DNA from: Manduca sexta
Taxonomy: Eukaryota > Arthropoda > Insecta > Lepidoptera > Sphingidae
Direction of reading: 5' to 3'
Length of the DNA stretch: 64,000 nucleotides
Assembly (NCBI RefSeq): GCF_014839805.1
Contig: NC_051134.1
Coordinates: forward strand, 12,245,170-12,309,169
Below the pieces are notes generated by a model. That model was given only the letters and a program-made list of their open reading frames with translations, was not told the origin of the DNA and did not search any database. The position numbers and the translations under genes were made by a program. Positions 48,905-60,987 of the stretch are shown in pieces (position 1 is the first letter of the stretch; every line of letters starts with the position of its first letter).

Positions 48905-51900
48905 TTAAAGCTTCTTAGGCAAGGCGATTGTGACGGTCTTAACTTCCAGATACTCGTCGACGCAGTGCATGCCACTGGAACAAAATATATTTGAATTAAC
49001 GCACTTACTGGTAGTACGTCTCTCATATGTGAGAGTCCGCCTGGGGAGGTACCACCGCAATGTTTATTTCTGCCGCCCAGCAGTAGTGTGTAGTCACTGT
49101 TGTGTTTCGGTTTTGAAGGACATTGTAGCCAGTGTAACTACTGGACATAATAAGACTTAACATCTCACGTCCCAGGATGGCGAGCGCAGTGGAATATCAA
49201 ACAATACTTTGTAATTCAAGGTGTTGGATGGTGTTTCTTCTATTTATGGGGGGTCGTATAGCTTACTATCAGATGAACGGCAAGCTCGTCTCGTCATACA
49301 ATGCAATAAAAAATAAACTTTTTCACAAGAACGGAACCGCGAGCGTTATCTAGTACATAATAATATTGTATTTAGTGTGAGCTAGTACGGTGACTTCGTA
49401 ACACAGTTAACTAAGAATAGCTTTAACCGAAGGACAAAAGAGATAAAAAATTATAATTTATGCACTAATTTGCATTCCTGTCTGCTTCCTAGTAGTTCAA
49501 TAAGGTTATAGCGTTATAATGTTATGTTGTAACTATACTTCCAATATACTTACTTTTCACGTCCAATTCCAGATTCCTTAAAACCACCGAAGGGACATTG
49601 AGGATTGAATGCTAAATAGGTGTTGACCCTGTTAAATTCAATAATTAGTTATTAAATATAATAATAATAATATCAGCCCTGTATTATATACTGTCCCTTT
49701 GCTGGGCACTTCACTTTCACAACACTTCTCTACTACTCAGAGGGATTAGGCCTCAGTCCACCACGCTAGCCTAGTGCGGATTGGTAGACTTCATACACCC
49801 TCAAAATTCCCATAGAGAATTTCTCAGGTATGCATGTTTCCTCACAATGTTTTCTTTCACCGTTAAAGCGAGTGATAATTCACAAAGAATACACACATAA
49901 TATTTTAGAAAAATCAGAAGTGTGTGCCCTTGGAATTTGAACCTGCGGACATTCGTCTCGGCAGTTTGTTCCACACCCAACTAGGCTAACGCCTCTACTA
50001 CATATATGTAGTAGCGGCGGTATACCGTTATTAGATACTTGAGACAATTTTTTCATAAAATAGTTATAAATAGAACGCTTTTAACGTGATACTAATAGGA
50101 ACTTATACACAAAATATAGTTACAGCCTCGGTGGCGTTGTTGAATTGCGTGCGCGGGACGACAAAACCTTTGGGTCCCGGGGATCATATGCCGTGTGGGC
50201 CAAAGCAATATTGGATGTTTCCGCTCTATCAGCCGGGAGTCCGGAATTTGTACTATATATATCTATGATATCGAGTACAAATTCCGGAATACGGTGTGCT
50301 GTATCACATCACGGGACGGATTACACGCGCGAAAAGTGGATGCCTTGGTTACACTCCGCCTACCCCTTTAGGCATACATACGTGACGTGTGTGTATTTAC
50401 AAAATAAAGTTTCTCACCAAACAATGCCTGCCTCGACAAGTTTGCTGTATTGCAGTGCAGTGTTGATGTTGCTTGTGAATATTCCTGCAGCTAGTCCGTA
50501 GTTTGTTGCGTTGGCGCGGTCCACCACCTCCTCAAGTGTATCGAACTTTAGAATACTTTGAACCGGACCGAAAATCTGGAAAACAAATAACAGATTCTTG
50601 CAGGTAAAACGATTATAAAAAATAAACACATAATAAATAATTAAAACACAAAAATTATGATCTTCCTTCCAATTAAGTAAATAAGTTCTTAATATATTTT
50701 GTACGTCATCATTGCAATTGTTAATAGCTACTCGATTATAATGGTGTATTCTACCTACAGACACTTGAATATTATGTTTTTATTACCTATCTAACTAGAC
50801 GTTGTCCCGTCTTAACTATGAATTTACAGCGCGCATTCTATCAATCGCTGACAGTTATTTCAAAAAATCGACAGTTATATAAAATTAATATTTTCGATAA
50901 GTTTTCTTATAATTGCTAATTTTCCGCGCATTTTTTTATTTTTTTCTTTCATAAGAACCTTCTTCTGACAATAACAAACACAACAAAAAAAAATAGTGAA
51001 TTCGATCCAGCCGTTCACGCGTGATGGCATGACCAAGGAAAATAGGGATTCATTTTTATATATAATAATAGATTTCAAAATAAATCCCTGCGCGGTAACC
51101 ACGATTGAAAAAACTGTTTGACATGATGATGCAAAAAATGATGATGAGTCTATAGTTTTTTATACCATTGCTTTCAGCTAGTTAAATCGACAATCCTGAA
51201 TATAAAGTACTATTTTCTTTCTATATTTAATTGAGCAATCGCCATGGTTGTATTAAAAAAAATGTTACTTACTTCCTCTTTTGCAATAGTCATGTCATCG
51301 GTGACGTCAGAGAAGACAGTGGGTTCGATGTAGTAGCCAGTGGTGCCGACGCGTTTCCCTCCAGTCTGCAGCTTGGCGCCTTCCTGTTTACCCTTCTCTA
51401 TGTAGCCAAGGACTTTGTTCATCATTACTTCTTCTACCTTAAAGGTCATCGCGGTTATTAATGAATGGCGAATGTACTATATATTATAGTTCATACACTT
51501 ATCTTTATAACTTTTAATTAGCCTTTGTTGATGGTCGGTTGTTTCTGAGACTCTGGATGTAATTTCTACAACTACACTCAATTTCAAATGTTGAATGGTA
51601 AATATTATGAATCTTATAATGAGAAAACTGCTGTTAAAAACATTTCATTTATTTATTATCTTATTAAGTAACTAACCTGTGGTCCATGCATTGTAGAAGG
51701 ATCAGCAGGGTTTCCGATTTTCAAATTCTTGGCAAACTTGACAGATTCTTCAACAAACTTGTCATAAATACCAGACTGGACGTATAAACGTGAAGCTGCA
51801 ATGCACATCTGGCCCTGCAGACCAAATACACCCATCGCAGCAACAGGCACTGCTTGTTGCACTAAAACCAAGTAAATAATTCTATAATAATTTTGTAGGT

Positions 51901-54900
51901 AGCTTATGTCAAGTTAACCGAAGGTAATTTAGATACATTTCATTCCATATAAATATCTACTCAATCTTGATCAATCAGAAAACAATAATATCTATTAGAA
52001 GTGTTTGAGGCTTCAAAATTGACAAAAACGTAATTTAAGCATACTTACAGTCAGCGTCGTTCATTATAACGAGGGGACTCTTGCCGCCGAGCTCCAAAGT
52101 TACTCGTTTAAGGTTGTTAGTGCCAGCCGCCTTCTGAATTAGTTTGCCTACCTGTAATATAAATTTATATTAGGTATCAAACTAAACACATTAATATTTA
52201 GTGCCATCATGGCATTAAAATATACCCAAAGCGCTGCCAAAGCTAATGGAAAATCATATAAGGTATTATATAAATAAAGTAATGTGCCCACTAATTTGAA
52301 ATTCTTACCTCAAGAGATCCTGTAAACGATATCTTGGCAACGTCGAGGTGATGCGTAAGGGCTACTCCAGCATCTTCCCCGAATCCTGTCACGATGTTGA
52401 CAACGCCTTTAGGAACACCGGCTTCCTTGAGCAAGGCTCCCAACGCTAGCGCCGTCAACGGGGTCTGCTCCGCGGGTTTCACCACCACAGTGCAACCTTA
52501 TTAAAAATTATCGACATAAATCTACAATACTATAATTTAATAAAATATGTAACTCAGGTTCTCGACAAATAATAGATACTTACCAGCTGCCAATGCTGTA
52601 CATACTTTGTTCAGAAACATTAAAATTGGACCATTCCAAGGTAATATCAAACCGCAAACACCAACTGGTTGCTTCAGAGTGTATGAAAAAATTTCGCCGT
52701 CTGAAAAATTGCCGTTTAGTAAGACGAAATAGCAACTACTATAATAATTAATAGATAATTATAGAAACTAAACAGCAAATCATTTGACTATGTAACCTAA
52801 AGACTCCATTTATTCGTATTTACCAGCTGGTATTGTATCTCCGTGGATCTTATCTGCTAGACTGGCGACATAACGGATTGTTGCTGGTGTGGTTCCTATA
52901 AATGTCTTTGCCATATTCAGAACCATGCCATTATTGTAAGACTCGAGTTCAGCTAGATATGCGATATCACGCGCCACTAGATCCGCGAACTTGTTGAGGA
53001 GTTCGCCACGCTTCGATGCGTCAAGTAAGCGCCACTCTGAGTTGCGGTGGAAGGCGCGCTTGGCTGCACTCACTGCAGCGTCAATGTCTTCCTAATAATA
53101 AACGAAAAATTTATTATAAAAGATGTAATTAACAAGCATTGACATATATTCTAGTAATAAGCATATTTATGTTTATGATAAGACTTCACTTCATTTATTG
53201 ATGTTTTGTTTTTGAGATCAAATACGTAACAGGCTGAAATAGATCTTAAGTCCACGCAGATGAAGTTAAAAAATATATCGTTTTTATATTTCTTGCTCCG
53301 CTATTTAGCTCATATAACATTTATGCATAAGCGGATACTGTTAGTACATGACGGTAATTACTGTCGCATGTGAACCATAACTTCAGAGAAATCGTGTATG
53401 CTTTACCAACATTGGATTAAATGAAAATTACTTTCGGAATTAAAGAATTACCAACCTTATCACCTCTCGCAACTTTGGCGATAACAGATCCATCGTGAGG
53501 GTTGAAGGTCTCGAAAGTCTTCCCGCTCTTCGCGTCCACCCACTCATTGTCTATGAAAAGCTGAAAAACAGACAGTTCTGTCTATAAAATAAATTATTTA
53601 TATCGCTGCCTCGTATATTCTCGAATCATGCCTTCATTCAGCATGATTCTGAGAACTGCTGTCGAATCCACAATAGTAAAAGTTATTTAAAATTCTAAAT
53701 GTTTTCATGTGAAATTTGCCTTTGGGGACATATTTAAAACTGACCCTTAATTTTTTAGTTCCTTAATTAACATTTCTAACCAAAGTTATGCTTGTAGTTT
53801 TAAATTATTTATTTTATTTCAGTAATTTATAGCATAACTTAAAACTATTATATTTTACTGAAAATACATCATAAGGCAAACGAAATAAAAAAAAATATAT
53901 GGTATCACAAAGCTTCAATACCTTGGTAGTTTGAATCCTATGGCAATATTATAATATACCCGATGATTACCCGATGATGCATGATGACTGCCTCGGTGGC
54001 GTAGTTGTATTGCACGTCCGGTACAACAGCGCTCTGAGGTCCTGGGTTCGAATCCCGGGTCGGGCAAAGTGATATTTGGGTTTTTCTGCTCAGTATCAGC
54101 CCGGAGTCTGGAATTTGTGCCCGATATGGCGATAGGCTCGCCCCCTATCACATCATGGGACGGAACGTATTGTTTCATACCTTTTAGTTATAGCATGTAA
54201 TATGTTTGAACATCAGTTTTGTGAATTAAATTCAAAAAAAAAAAATAAAAAAAAAAAAAAAAAAAAAAAAAAACATACTTGGCGAAAAGTGGGTGCCCTA
54301 GTTGCGCCTCTGCATACCCCTTCGGGGATAAAATGCGTGATGTTATGTATGTATGTATGTACCCGATGATTAGACATAATGCAATATAACAACTGATTGG
54401 ATGCAGGTGAATGTATTTTTTGAGTTTCATAGTTGCCAAACAGCCTTAGAAAAATCATTTGTCAGCTTGTCAGTCGGTACATGCAATAAATGACAATGTC
54501 CTCACAAAATATGACCAAGTCCAATATTATGTTTATTGTGGCAGGTCAAACGTATGCGAGAGTTTATGACTGGGTGAATATCATCGCTATGTCTATAGCA
54601 TTAAGCAGTAGCGTTTTTTCGGTTTGTTTTCGGTTTAGCCCATGAATTGCAAGAATGTTGACGAACGCCGTGAGTTACTATGCAGTTTTGTAATACCAAG
54701 TTACTTTTATAGGTCCATGTCTAGTTATGTATCGTCGAAGTTGCAAATAAAAATGTACACATTATTTACATCAAAACCAGTTTTTTGAAAGTAGAACGCG
54801 TTTTCCGTAGTGAAAACTTGTTTATACTGAACTAGAATGTATTGTATTGCGCATCGGTGTTTCAAATCTGTTATATTATGTTCTTTACACGGACGCTCTA

Positions 54901-56321
54901 CGAAGGCTACAGTTGTTAAACCCTCGGAAGAAGGCCACACAATATTTTTTCGGCTAGATAAGCTAACAGCCATGAATCCACAAGTGTTTGGCGACTAATA
55001 TTCGTCTACCTCCGACACAAAAAAGTGTTTCAACGTCTTGATACAATCTGTCGACATAATTTTATAACTTGACACAAAGGTGAAGACGAGTACGTGGTTT
55101 CATTTAGTAACGCAATGTCAAAATGACCTTATATACTTTTAATGTATGGTTACCTTGTACAGATGGCCAATTTACAGAATATGTTAATTAAGTATGCTAA
55201 AAATATTACTTACTTTTCAGTCAAAATGCCGTAAGTATAATAAAATAAATAAATATAATTAATACAGTGTTGTCAAAAAATTATAATCTATACTAGGAGA
55301 CACTTCCCATCAGTGTAAAGTTTATCCAAACAAATGATACTGACATTATAAATTTGAAAGTTTGTGAGGATGGATGTATGGTATGTATGTTCCTCTGTTA
55401 CAAAAAAACTACTGAACGGATTTGGATTAAATTTTACAATAATATTGGTTATACTTCAGAATAATACATAGGCTACAGTTTATAATGATTTTATGTAATT
55501 TGGTAATAATATAACGATACATATCAAGTGGGAAAAAAATCTATCTTAGCGTACGCTGCCTAAACCATTGGAGTTAGACAAAGATGATGTACCGTAGGAT
55601 TGTTTGTCTTAAATAAGTAGTTCTAAATAAAAATCCACGTCTTCATATACCTACCTTTTATGCGGTAGCCTCTATGACCAAAATAGTGATATTCTCAAAA
55701 TCTATAGTTGACCCTGTGAAGGTTATAGACTACTTTCTATCCCGGGAAAATATATAGAGGGACTTTTATCCCGGAAAAATCCTTCACGCGGGCGAAGCCG
55801 CAAGTAAAAGCTAGCAATATCTATATATATCTCAATGTTATTTACACTAGAATTTTATAAAGCCTTGACATTAACCAATTCAAATAATCGCCGATTTTAA
55901 TCGGGTTTGAGTAAAAAATCTGAACTACATAATATTATTAATAGTTTACCTGCAGTTTCGCCTCCAATAATGCACAAAACTATTATTTTATTTTAAAGAG
56001 ACCTAATATTATACCATAAATAGTTGCACAGGTTTTATAATATCATTTCTTTTAGAAAATATAAATAAATTATAACTACAGATACTTTGTAGTTTAACTT
56101 CAGTTGCAAAATTTATACACAAAATGTTCACACTTTCAAGGATATTTTATTTAAATTAAAGCACTGATATCGTTTTGAGCTAAAAAAACAACTTAAATTG
56201 AAATAAAAAATAGTCTATGAATACTTCACTTAAACGTAAATTATATTCAAAGCAAAATCCACCTCGTAATATAATGCAACCACTTTAAATTTACCTTTGT
56301 GTATTTGATTTGCGGCACCAT
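48905..56321 (-). CDS. ALDH-B: intact aldehyde dehydrogenase, ALDH1/retinal dehydrogenase type
   Basis: The enzyme oxidises aldehydes to acids with NAD(P)+; the natural substrate cannot be read from sequence. Eleven exons are spliced by GT-AG: 56295-56321, 53456-53560, 52824-53091, 52584-52700, 52309-52496, 52049-52151, 51677-51861, 51273-51437, 50418-50575, 49554-49628, 48905-48974. They total 1461 bases, giving 486 residues plus stop with all phases consistent. The start MVPQIKYTK aligns with the KIQYTK region of vertebrate ALDH1A, so there is no mitochondrial presequence and a cytosolic location is expected. Visible family residues are LPWN (Asn156), KPAEQ (Lys179, Glu182), VTLELGGK (Glu255, general base), QGQMCIAAS (Cys289, nucleophile), KEEIFGPV (Glu386, Phe388) and PFGGFKESG. 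The Glu255-Cys289 spacing of 34 equals that of human ALDH1A1. The PWNGP and FTGSL variants are unusual and may affect the cofactor pocket. It is the only intact member of the local cluster. Confidence 0.93.
49005..49310 (+). repeat. Dispersed repeat R4 in ALDH-B intron 10
   Basis: This is a copy of the unit at 4553-4830 with the same block order (GTCCGCCTGGGGAGGTACCA to AACGGCAAGCTCGTCT). It lies wholly within the last intron of ALDH-B, antisense to the gene. Confidence 0.6.
49666..49995 (-). mobile_element. SINE-1, same orientation as ALDH-B, in intron 9
   Basis: On the minus strand the head carries TAGCCTAGTTGGGTG and B box GGTTCAAATTCC. The body and ATT tail are present. It lies between exons 10 and 9 of ALDH-B and does not touch splice sites. 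Confidence 0.75.
50126..50398 (+). mobile_element. SINE-2 in ALDH-B intron 9
   Basis: The head CCTCGGTGGCGTTGTTGAAT is intact, but the B box is altered (GGGTCCCGGGGATC). The body has GCCGGGAGTCCGGAATTTGT and an extra inverted segment (CCGGAATTTGTAC at about 50240 facing GTACAAATTCCGG at about 50275). The 3' end CCTACCCCTTTAGGCATACA is close to exon 9. A 118-codon frame here is only repeat translation. Confidence 0.65.
53970..54359 (+). mobile_element. SINE-2, full length, with internal insertion, ALDH-B intron 1
   Basis: A 13-bp target duplication, TACCCGATGATTA, at 53957-53969 and 54360-54372 bounds the element. Head GCCTCGGTGGCGTAGTTGTA, B box GGTTCGAATCC, body GATATGGCGATAGGCTCGCC and tail TATGTATGTATGTA are all well preserved. 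The body is split by an A-rich insertion at about 54164-54274. Confidence 0.88.
54164..54274 (+). mobile_element. Poly-A-tailed insertion inside SINE-2
   Basis: SINE-2 copies normally read GGGACGGAACATACTTGGCG here. In this copy about 110 bases intervene: about 65 bases of unique AT-rich sequence ending in ATTAAATTC, followed by about 40 A residues broken by one T. ATTAAA is a polyadenylation-signal variant, so this looks like a severely 5'-truncated retrotransposed transcript end. No clear target duplication can be assigned. Confidence 0.55.
55335..55815 (+). mobile_element. Helitron-like/SINE-like repeat R6, near complete
   Basis: The element runs from ATTATAAATTTGAAAGTTTG through TACTGAACGGATTTGGATTA and GACTTTTATCCCGGAAAAAT to the hairpin end CACGCGGGCGAAGCCGCAAG and AAGCTAGC. 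The 3' end is of the same type as in the copy at 35020-35549, but the 5' part is different. It lies in intron 1 of ALDH-B. Confidence 0.6.
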
Positions 56322-56369
56322 TGTCACTTGTTATTCCGAATGGTTAACAGATAAATGCACAATTGAGAA

Positions 56370-56385
56370 TCATAATATATATAGT
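56370..56385 (-). promoter_or_regulatory. Possible TATA element of ALDH-B
   Basis: On the minus strand the sequence GACTATATATATTATG lies about 50-65 bases upstream of the ATG (56319-56321). That would place transcription start near 56345-56355 and give a leader of about 30 bases. AT-rich DNA makes chance TATA matches frequent, so this is tentative. Confidence 0.35.
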
Positions 56386-56459
56386 CTATTCAGATAACAT
56401 GTTGCTATCCTTATCACAATGACATACATCTTTTTTAAGGTTCCGTGAATAGTGATTTA

Positions 56460-57649
56460 AAAACATGTTATGTATGTGTGGGTTCCGCGTTTTATTAGCA
56501 AAAATTATTCTACATTTACTTTGTTGTCCATCTCTGGTGGTTGGTTTGGTTTTTCCATCGTAAGATGTTTATTGTATCTTTGTTTTCGGGCTCTCGCTCT
56601 GTGTGTAAAACCTGGAAACAGGTTCAATTAGTATCAATTAAATATTACTTCTAGCTTTATTTAAAAAAACATATTCGAGTAATCAATGGATAGATACTAA
56701 GAAGGCGTGTTTATTCTCTTATCAAAGCGAATCTTATGCCATATTTGTCACAAATTTCAATCTGAGAAACTCATTTATGTCTTCTAAAACCATGTAGGTA
56801 ATATATTTTCATTCTACTATTTGAATAAGGATTATGGATTACAAAAGCAAAGGTAGAATATTGAGGTGTGACGAGTGTGGCCTAATACTTTCATATTTTT
56901 TACGGAGTACAGACCACAGGACATTATGGTAATGTGGGCCACAACGTAAAATCAATGACTTACTTACGAGTTAGAAACGTCATAACATTAAATTATGTTT
57001 TAACTAAGTATTTACATTAATAAAAGATATTGACAATTGATTGAAAGATTTTGATTCGATATCCCATACAATGTAGTTATGGATCCCTCTCATGAGGCAG
57101 GCCTTACGCACATTAACCCATTTTACATCAATAGTATGTATACCACACGAGTATGCGCTCACGTCATCTCGTTCAAATATCTGCATTCTACGACCAGATT
57201 CTATATATGTACAATACATTCAACAGTTTCTGGCTTCATATTATGGGACTAAAAATAGATTCATACATTATTTCGCAAGTCATGGCGGCTTGCAATAAAC
57301 AAACTCACAGATATATATGCAAATGATAGTATAGAGTAGGATAGATGCAGGTTGTTATAATTACAATGAAAACCGAGTGTGCCACTTAACTCAGTCCCAA
57401 CTCCAACTTATTATGACGTCACACTACACATTGCATGGCAATTGGCACAGCAAAACGTGCATGAAGTAGTTATTACACTCATTTTTATATATCTGGCTAC
57501 CAAACAATTAACAAAAAAGAAAACCGACGACGAGTACGCTACTATCTAACGAACTGATCAATGTTAATTCTTGTAGATTTTTTGTATAATTGCGAAAAAT
57601 ATAATTTAGTTAATAAACTTAGAAAATTTTATATTATTATTACAATCGG
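56460..57649. other. Upstream flank of ALDH-B, no gene seen
   Basis: Two overlapping frames on opposite strands at 57004-57298 show no family motif. The rest is AT-rich without repeats from the window's main families. Confidence 0.4.
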
Positions 57650-57957
57650 AATGAATCATGCTATCGCTGAGATGGCGATAAGCTCGACCCTTTCACCTCA
57701 TGGAGGAGAATAAACACGGCGAAAAGTGAAAGCACTAGTTGCGCATCTGCCTGCAGCTTCAGTAATGAAAGGCCTGAGTGTTTGTATATGAACAACCCTA
57801 AATACAATCAGAGGAAAACCAGTCCGCCCCGTGACCACGAAGGCTGAACACTTTTCGTTTAACGTTGGGAGAAAATTATAATATACTAAACCGCGATAAA
57901 ATCCGAAAAATAGTTTAATTTTAATGTTTAACATTCCCGTAAACATAAGAAATCATG
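57650..57957. repeat. SINE-2 piece joined to R3
   Basis: GAGATGGCGATAAGCTCGAC to CGGCGAAAAGTGAAAGCACT is a SINE-2 body fragment. From about 57818 the sequence is R3 (CCGCCCCGTGACCACGAAGG, then ACATAAGAAATCATGCAG). The same two families are joined at 3527-3727, in a different orientation. Confidence 0.5.
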
Positions 57958-59600
57958 CAGTAATATTAACCTTTTCCGGAATATCAATATCTTTTGCCGT
58001 GACAATAATATTGCTCCTTTATCCTTTTTACTTTTAATAGTTGTTATCGAATTTTAATAGTGATTAAATAAAGTCTCCTTCTTCAATATTTCAATATTTT
58101 AGCTTCTACTTTAACTAATCTCTATTGTAGGTGTATCTCATAGGTTTATTAGAGTCGATTAGAAGTACAATATCTTGATTGAGGTTAAGCTACTATTCTC
58201 ATAGTTTTTTTTATGTTATTATAAGATTTTGTGTGTTACGAGTAATTGAGTGGGACATAATGTAAGTATATAAAAGCATTAAGTACATTTTACGAATCAT
58301 TGTTTTTATTTTTCATCACACAGTATTTCATAACATTTCAATAGTTTATGCAATCCAAATTATTAGAAAGATAAGTTAATCTATCCATATAATAAAACAA
58401 AGTCCCCAAAAGCAGTGTGTCTGTATGCGATTGATTTTTTTAAAACGTACTAAGTGAATTTTGATACGGTTTTTACTAAAAAAATAGTGCAACTCTTGAG
58501 GAAGGTTTAGGTTGATAGTACATTACGGCTTTGTGTAAATTGACTTATATGAAATTGAAAGTGAAATTGAATTATAATGATTACTGTGTTGAAGAGGTCG
58601 CGAGGTTGTAATAATCTCATGAGTTGGGATTTACGCGGGAAAGACTTTGTCAGTAAATAGACTTCAGTTATCAGACTGTTGAGTACCATTTTATATAAAA
58701 ATAATTTTAACAAAAAATTAAACCGCCTTCAAAATCCACTCAACCTAACCAAAAAAAACATTTCACATAAAATATATACTAGATACCAATTTTGGATTCG
58801 GTGCCTAATTAAAATTGCTAGTTCAAAATTCTTTCGTAAATAAATTCTTTCGAAAATCAGTTCTTTCGAATAACAAAAGAATTTTCCAAATCGCTTCATC
58901 AATGAGCTAGTTCCGAGGTCACAATAAATAAAAAAAAAACAACATTCACGTAGAATTGATAACCTCCTTCTTTTTTTGAAGTAAGTAAAAATAAAATAAA
59001 CCTAAAATACATTCTTAGTCTATCTATGTGAACACATGGTTTATACTTTTTACTTATACACACTCATATCCTTATCCCATAGGGTATCTGGGTAGGCAGA
59101 GACTATTTAAAGCCGTATATAGCCTTGACACACGTCTTTCGCCTCTTCATATACTTGCACTCCAAATAATTTCATGCTTTTCTTTTACCTCGCATACTAA
59201 TAAGTCAAACTTGAATGGGTAGTATCAGTGTGTTATATATTGTAGAGATATTCAATTTAACATTATTACGTGTACTCCCATCTAGAGATTCTGGAAAAGT
59301 TGCCAAATGTAAAGCAACCGAAGTCTTAAGTTTTTGACTTGACTTAATTGAGCAATCATATCCGTACGTTGTAACTCGAATGAATTCACCAAATCTATAC
59401 GCTCTATCTATACTAATCTATACGCTCTGCTCTATGTTATTGTTAAAGCGGGTGAGGGGGAGTGTGGGAGGAACACGTGCTCTCGAGTTTACCTTCAATC
59501 CATACGTTTCTCCTTCTCAATATCAACTTGCTCCCGCCCCCAGGCCATCGGCAGGCGACGCTCTTAATATCAGCCTTCTTGTTTCAATTTTAATTGGGTT
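57958..59600. other. Gene-free stretch
   Basis: A short Helitron-like piece (AAACAAAGTCCCCAAAAGCA) lies at about 58395-58470. A possible repeat with GGGTATCTGGGTAGGCAGAG lies at about 59050-59170. No supported gene was found. Confidence 0.4.
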
Positions 59601-59689
59601 TTAATAATGATTTCTTATGTTTACGCGAACGTTAGACATTGAAATAAAACTAAAAACTATTTAACGGATTGATGGGAATCAGATCCCAA

Positions 59690-59940
59690 AAGACCGGCTG
59701 CCAGATCTCAAGACACTGTGAGCTCATTCTGCGTAGATCGGACCGTCAACAGCTAAAATTTAAAAAAGTTGTATATTTGAAAAATGTAGGTAGATATTGT
59801 ATCTTTGAGTTTATGGATGAACAATACCTCAGTCCGCCCCGTGATTATGAAGGCTGCAAAGTCTTCGAAACGTCGGGAGAAAATAATAATATAAAAAACC
59901 GCGATAAAATCCGTTAAATAGTTTTTAGTTTTATTTCAAT
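59690..59940 (+). repeat. Repeat R3 with upstream arm
   Basis: ACACTGTGAGCTCATTCTGC, then GTAGATCGGACCGTCAACAG, then CAGTCCGCCCCGTGATTATG and CTTCGAAACGTCGGGAGAAA. The reverse complement of this order is found at 9588-9860, indicating one shared parent element. An 82-codon frame across it is not a gene. Confidence 0.5.
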
Positions 59941-60071
59941 GGGTCTTAATAATTTATTAGTTTTGATTACATTCCTTAAATGCAATAAAAATAACCTAAA
60001 AACATTTTTTTAATAATTACTATAAAAATAATTGAAACTCTTTCATGACTTTGATTACCATGATCCTACGG

Positions 60072-60141
60072 TTAAAGCTTCTTAGGCAACTCCTTTGTAA
60101 CGGTCTTCACTTTGGAATACCCTTTAACGCAGTGCAGACGA
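60072..60141 (-). pseudogene. ALDH-C: orphan last exon of an aldehyde dehydrogenase gene
   Basis: The minus strand reads LHCVKGYSKVKTVTKELPKKL then stop, matching the last exon of ALDH-B ([21 protein letters not shown]) at most positions. The bases where ALDH-B has its AG acceptor read AC here, so the splice site is destroyed. No other ALDH exon is found between here and 64000. It may be the remnant of a fourth tandem copy whose remaining exons lie beyond the window or are lost, or the displaced exon 11 missing from ALDH-A. Confidence 0.75.
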
Positions 60142-60522
60142 GTGAAACAAAATAAATTAATATTAATATAATTAATATTAATAACAATGAAATTATTTCC
60201 TGTTTCTATACTAACACTGCGCACCTAACAATACACCGTACGATAATGAAATATCTCGGCAACAAAGGTAAAAGTAAAGTTAGAACACAGTTCGTACAGA
60301 TTTTATTACTGCGCTCAAGTAGGAAAGTTTGGATGATTGTATAAATTTTTTATTAACACAGAAACATTATAATGCATTGTTTACTTTTCTTTCTTTTCGA
60401 TACTAATAAAACGGTGTCTCTTGTTGCAAAACAAGGTGTTCAATAATATAAGCAACACAAAAATATTTTGAAACTTATAATTGAGTAGCCAGATTTATAT
60501 TTTGCCTTGTCCTTGTAACAAC

Positions 60523-60835
60523 AGGTGATAGCCTAGTTGCGTGTGGAACGGACTGCTGAGACTAATGTCCGCAAGTTCAAATCCCAAGGGCACAAACCTC
60601 TGATTGTTCTAAAAAAAAAATTGTGTGTATTCTTTGTAAATTATCGCTTGCTTTAAACGTGAAGGAAAACATCGTGAGGAATCCTGCATACCTAAGAAGT
60701 TCTCTATAGGAATTTTGAGAGTGTGTGAAGTCTATCAATCTGCACTAGGCCAGCGTTATGGACTAAGGCACATAGAAGAGGCCCCCCGTGCCCAACAATG
60801 GGACAGTATATAATACAGAGTAGATTTTATTATTA
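60523..60835 (+). mobile_element. tRNA-derived SINE (SINE-1)
   Basis: The head GTGATAGCCTAGTTGCGTGT has an intact A box, the B-box variant is AGTTCAAATCC, and the body CTGCACTAGGCCAGCGTTAT and a short ATT tail follow. It is more diverged than the copies at 3887 and 24117. Confidence 0.75.
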
Positions 60836-60987
60836 TCTTGGTATTTTATCCACCGCACAGCCATCAACTATTTATAACTATATCCAATGTTATAATAAGC
60901 TGATTATATGGTACACTCCATGTTTTATAGGTTATAGTGGATTAAATTTAATGAATACAGAACTCTAGAGCCATATTTATTTATTTA

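Noticed and set aside
50145..50501. 118-codon plus-strand open frame
   Set aside because: It runs through a SINE-2 copy and into the antisense strand of ALDH-B exon 9; both account for the sequence.
54188..54458. Two minus-strand frames of about 80 codons with long Phe runs
   Set aside because: The Phe runs are translation of the poly-A tail of the insertion inside SINE-2.
57004..57298. Overlapping frames of about 70 codons upstream of ALDH-B
   Set aside because: They lie on opposite strands of one AT-rich segment, with no known motif and no splice context.
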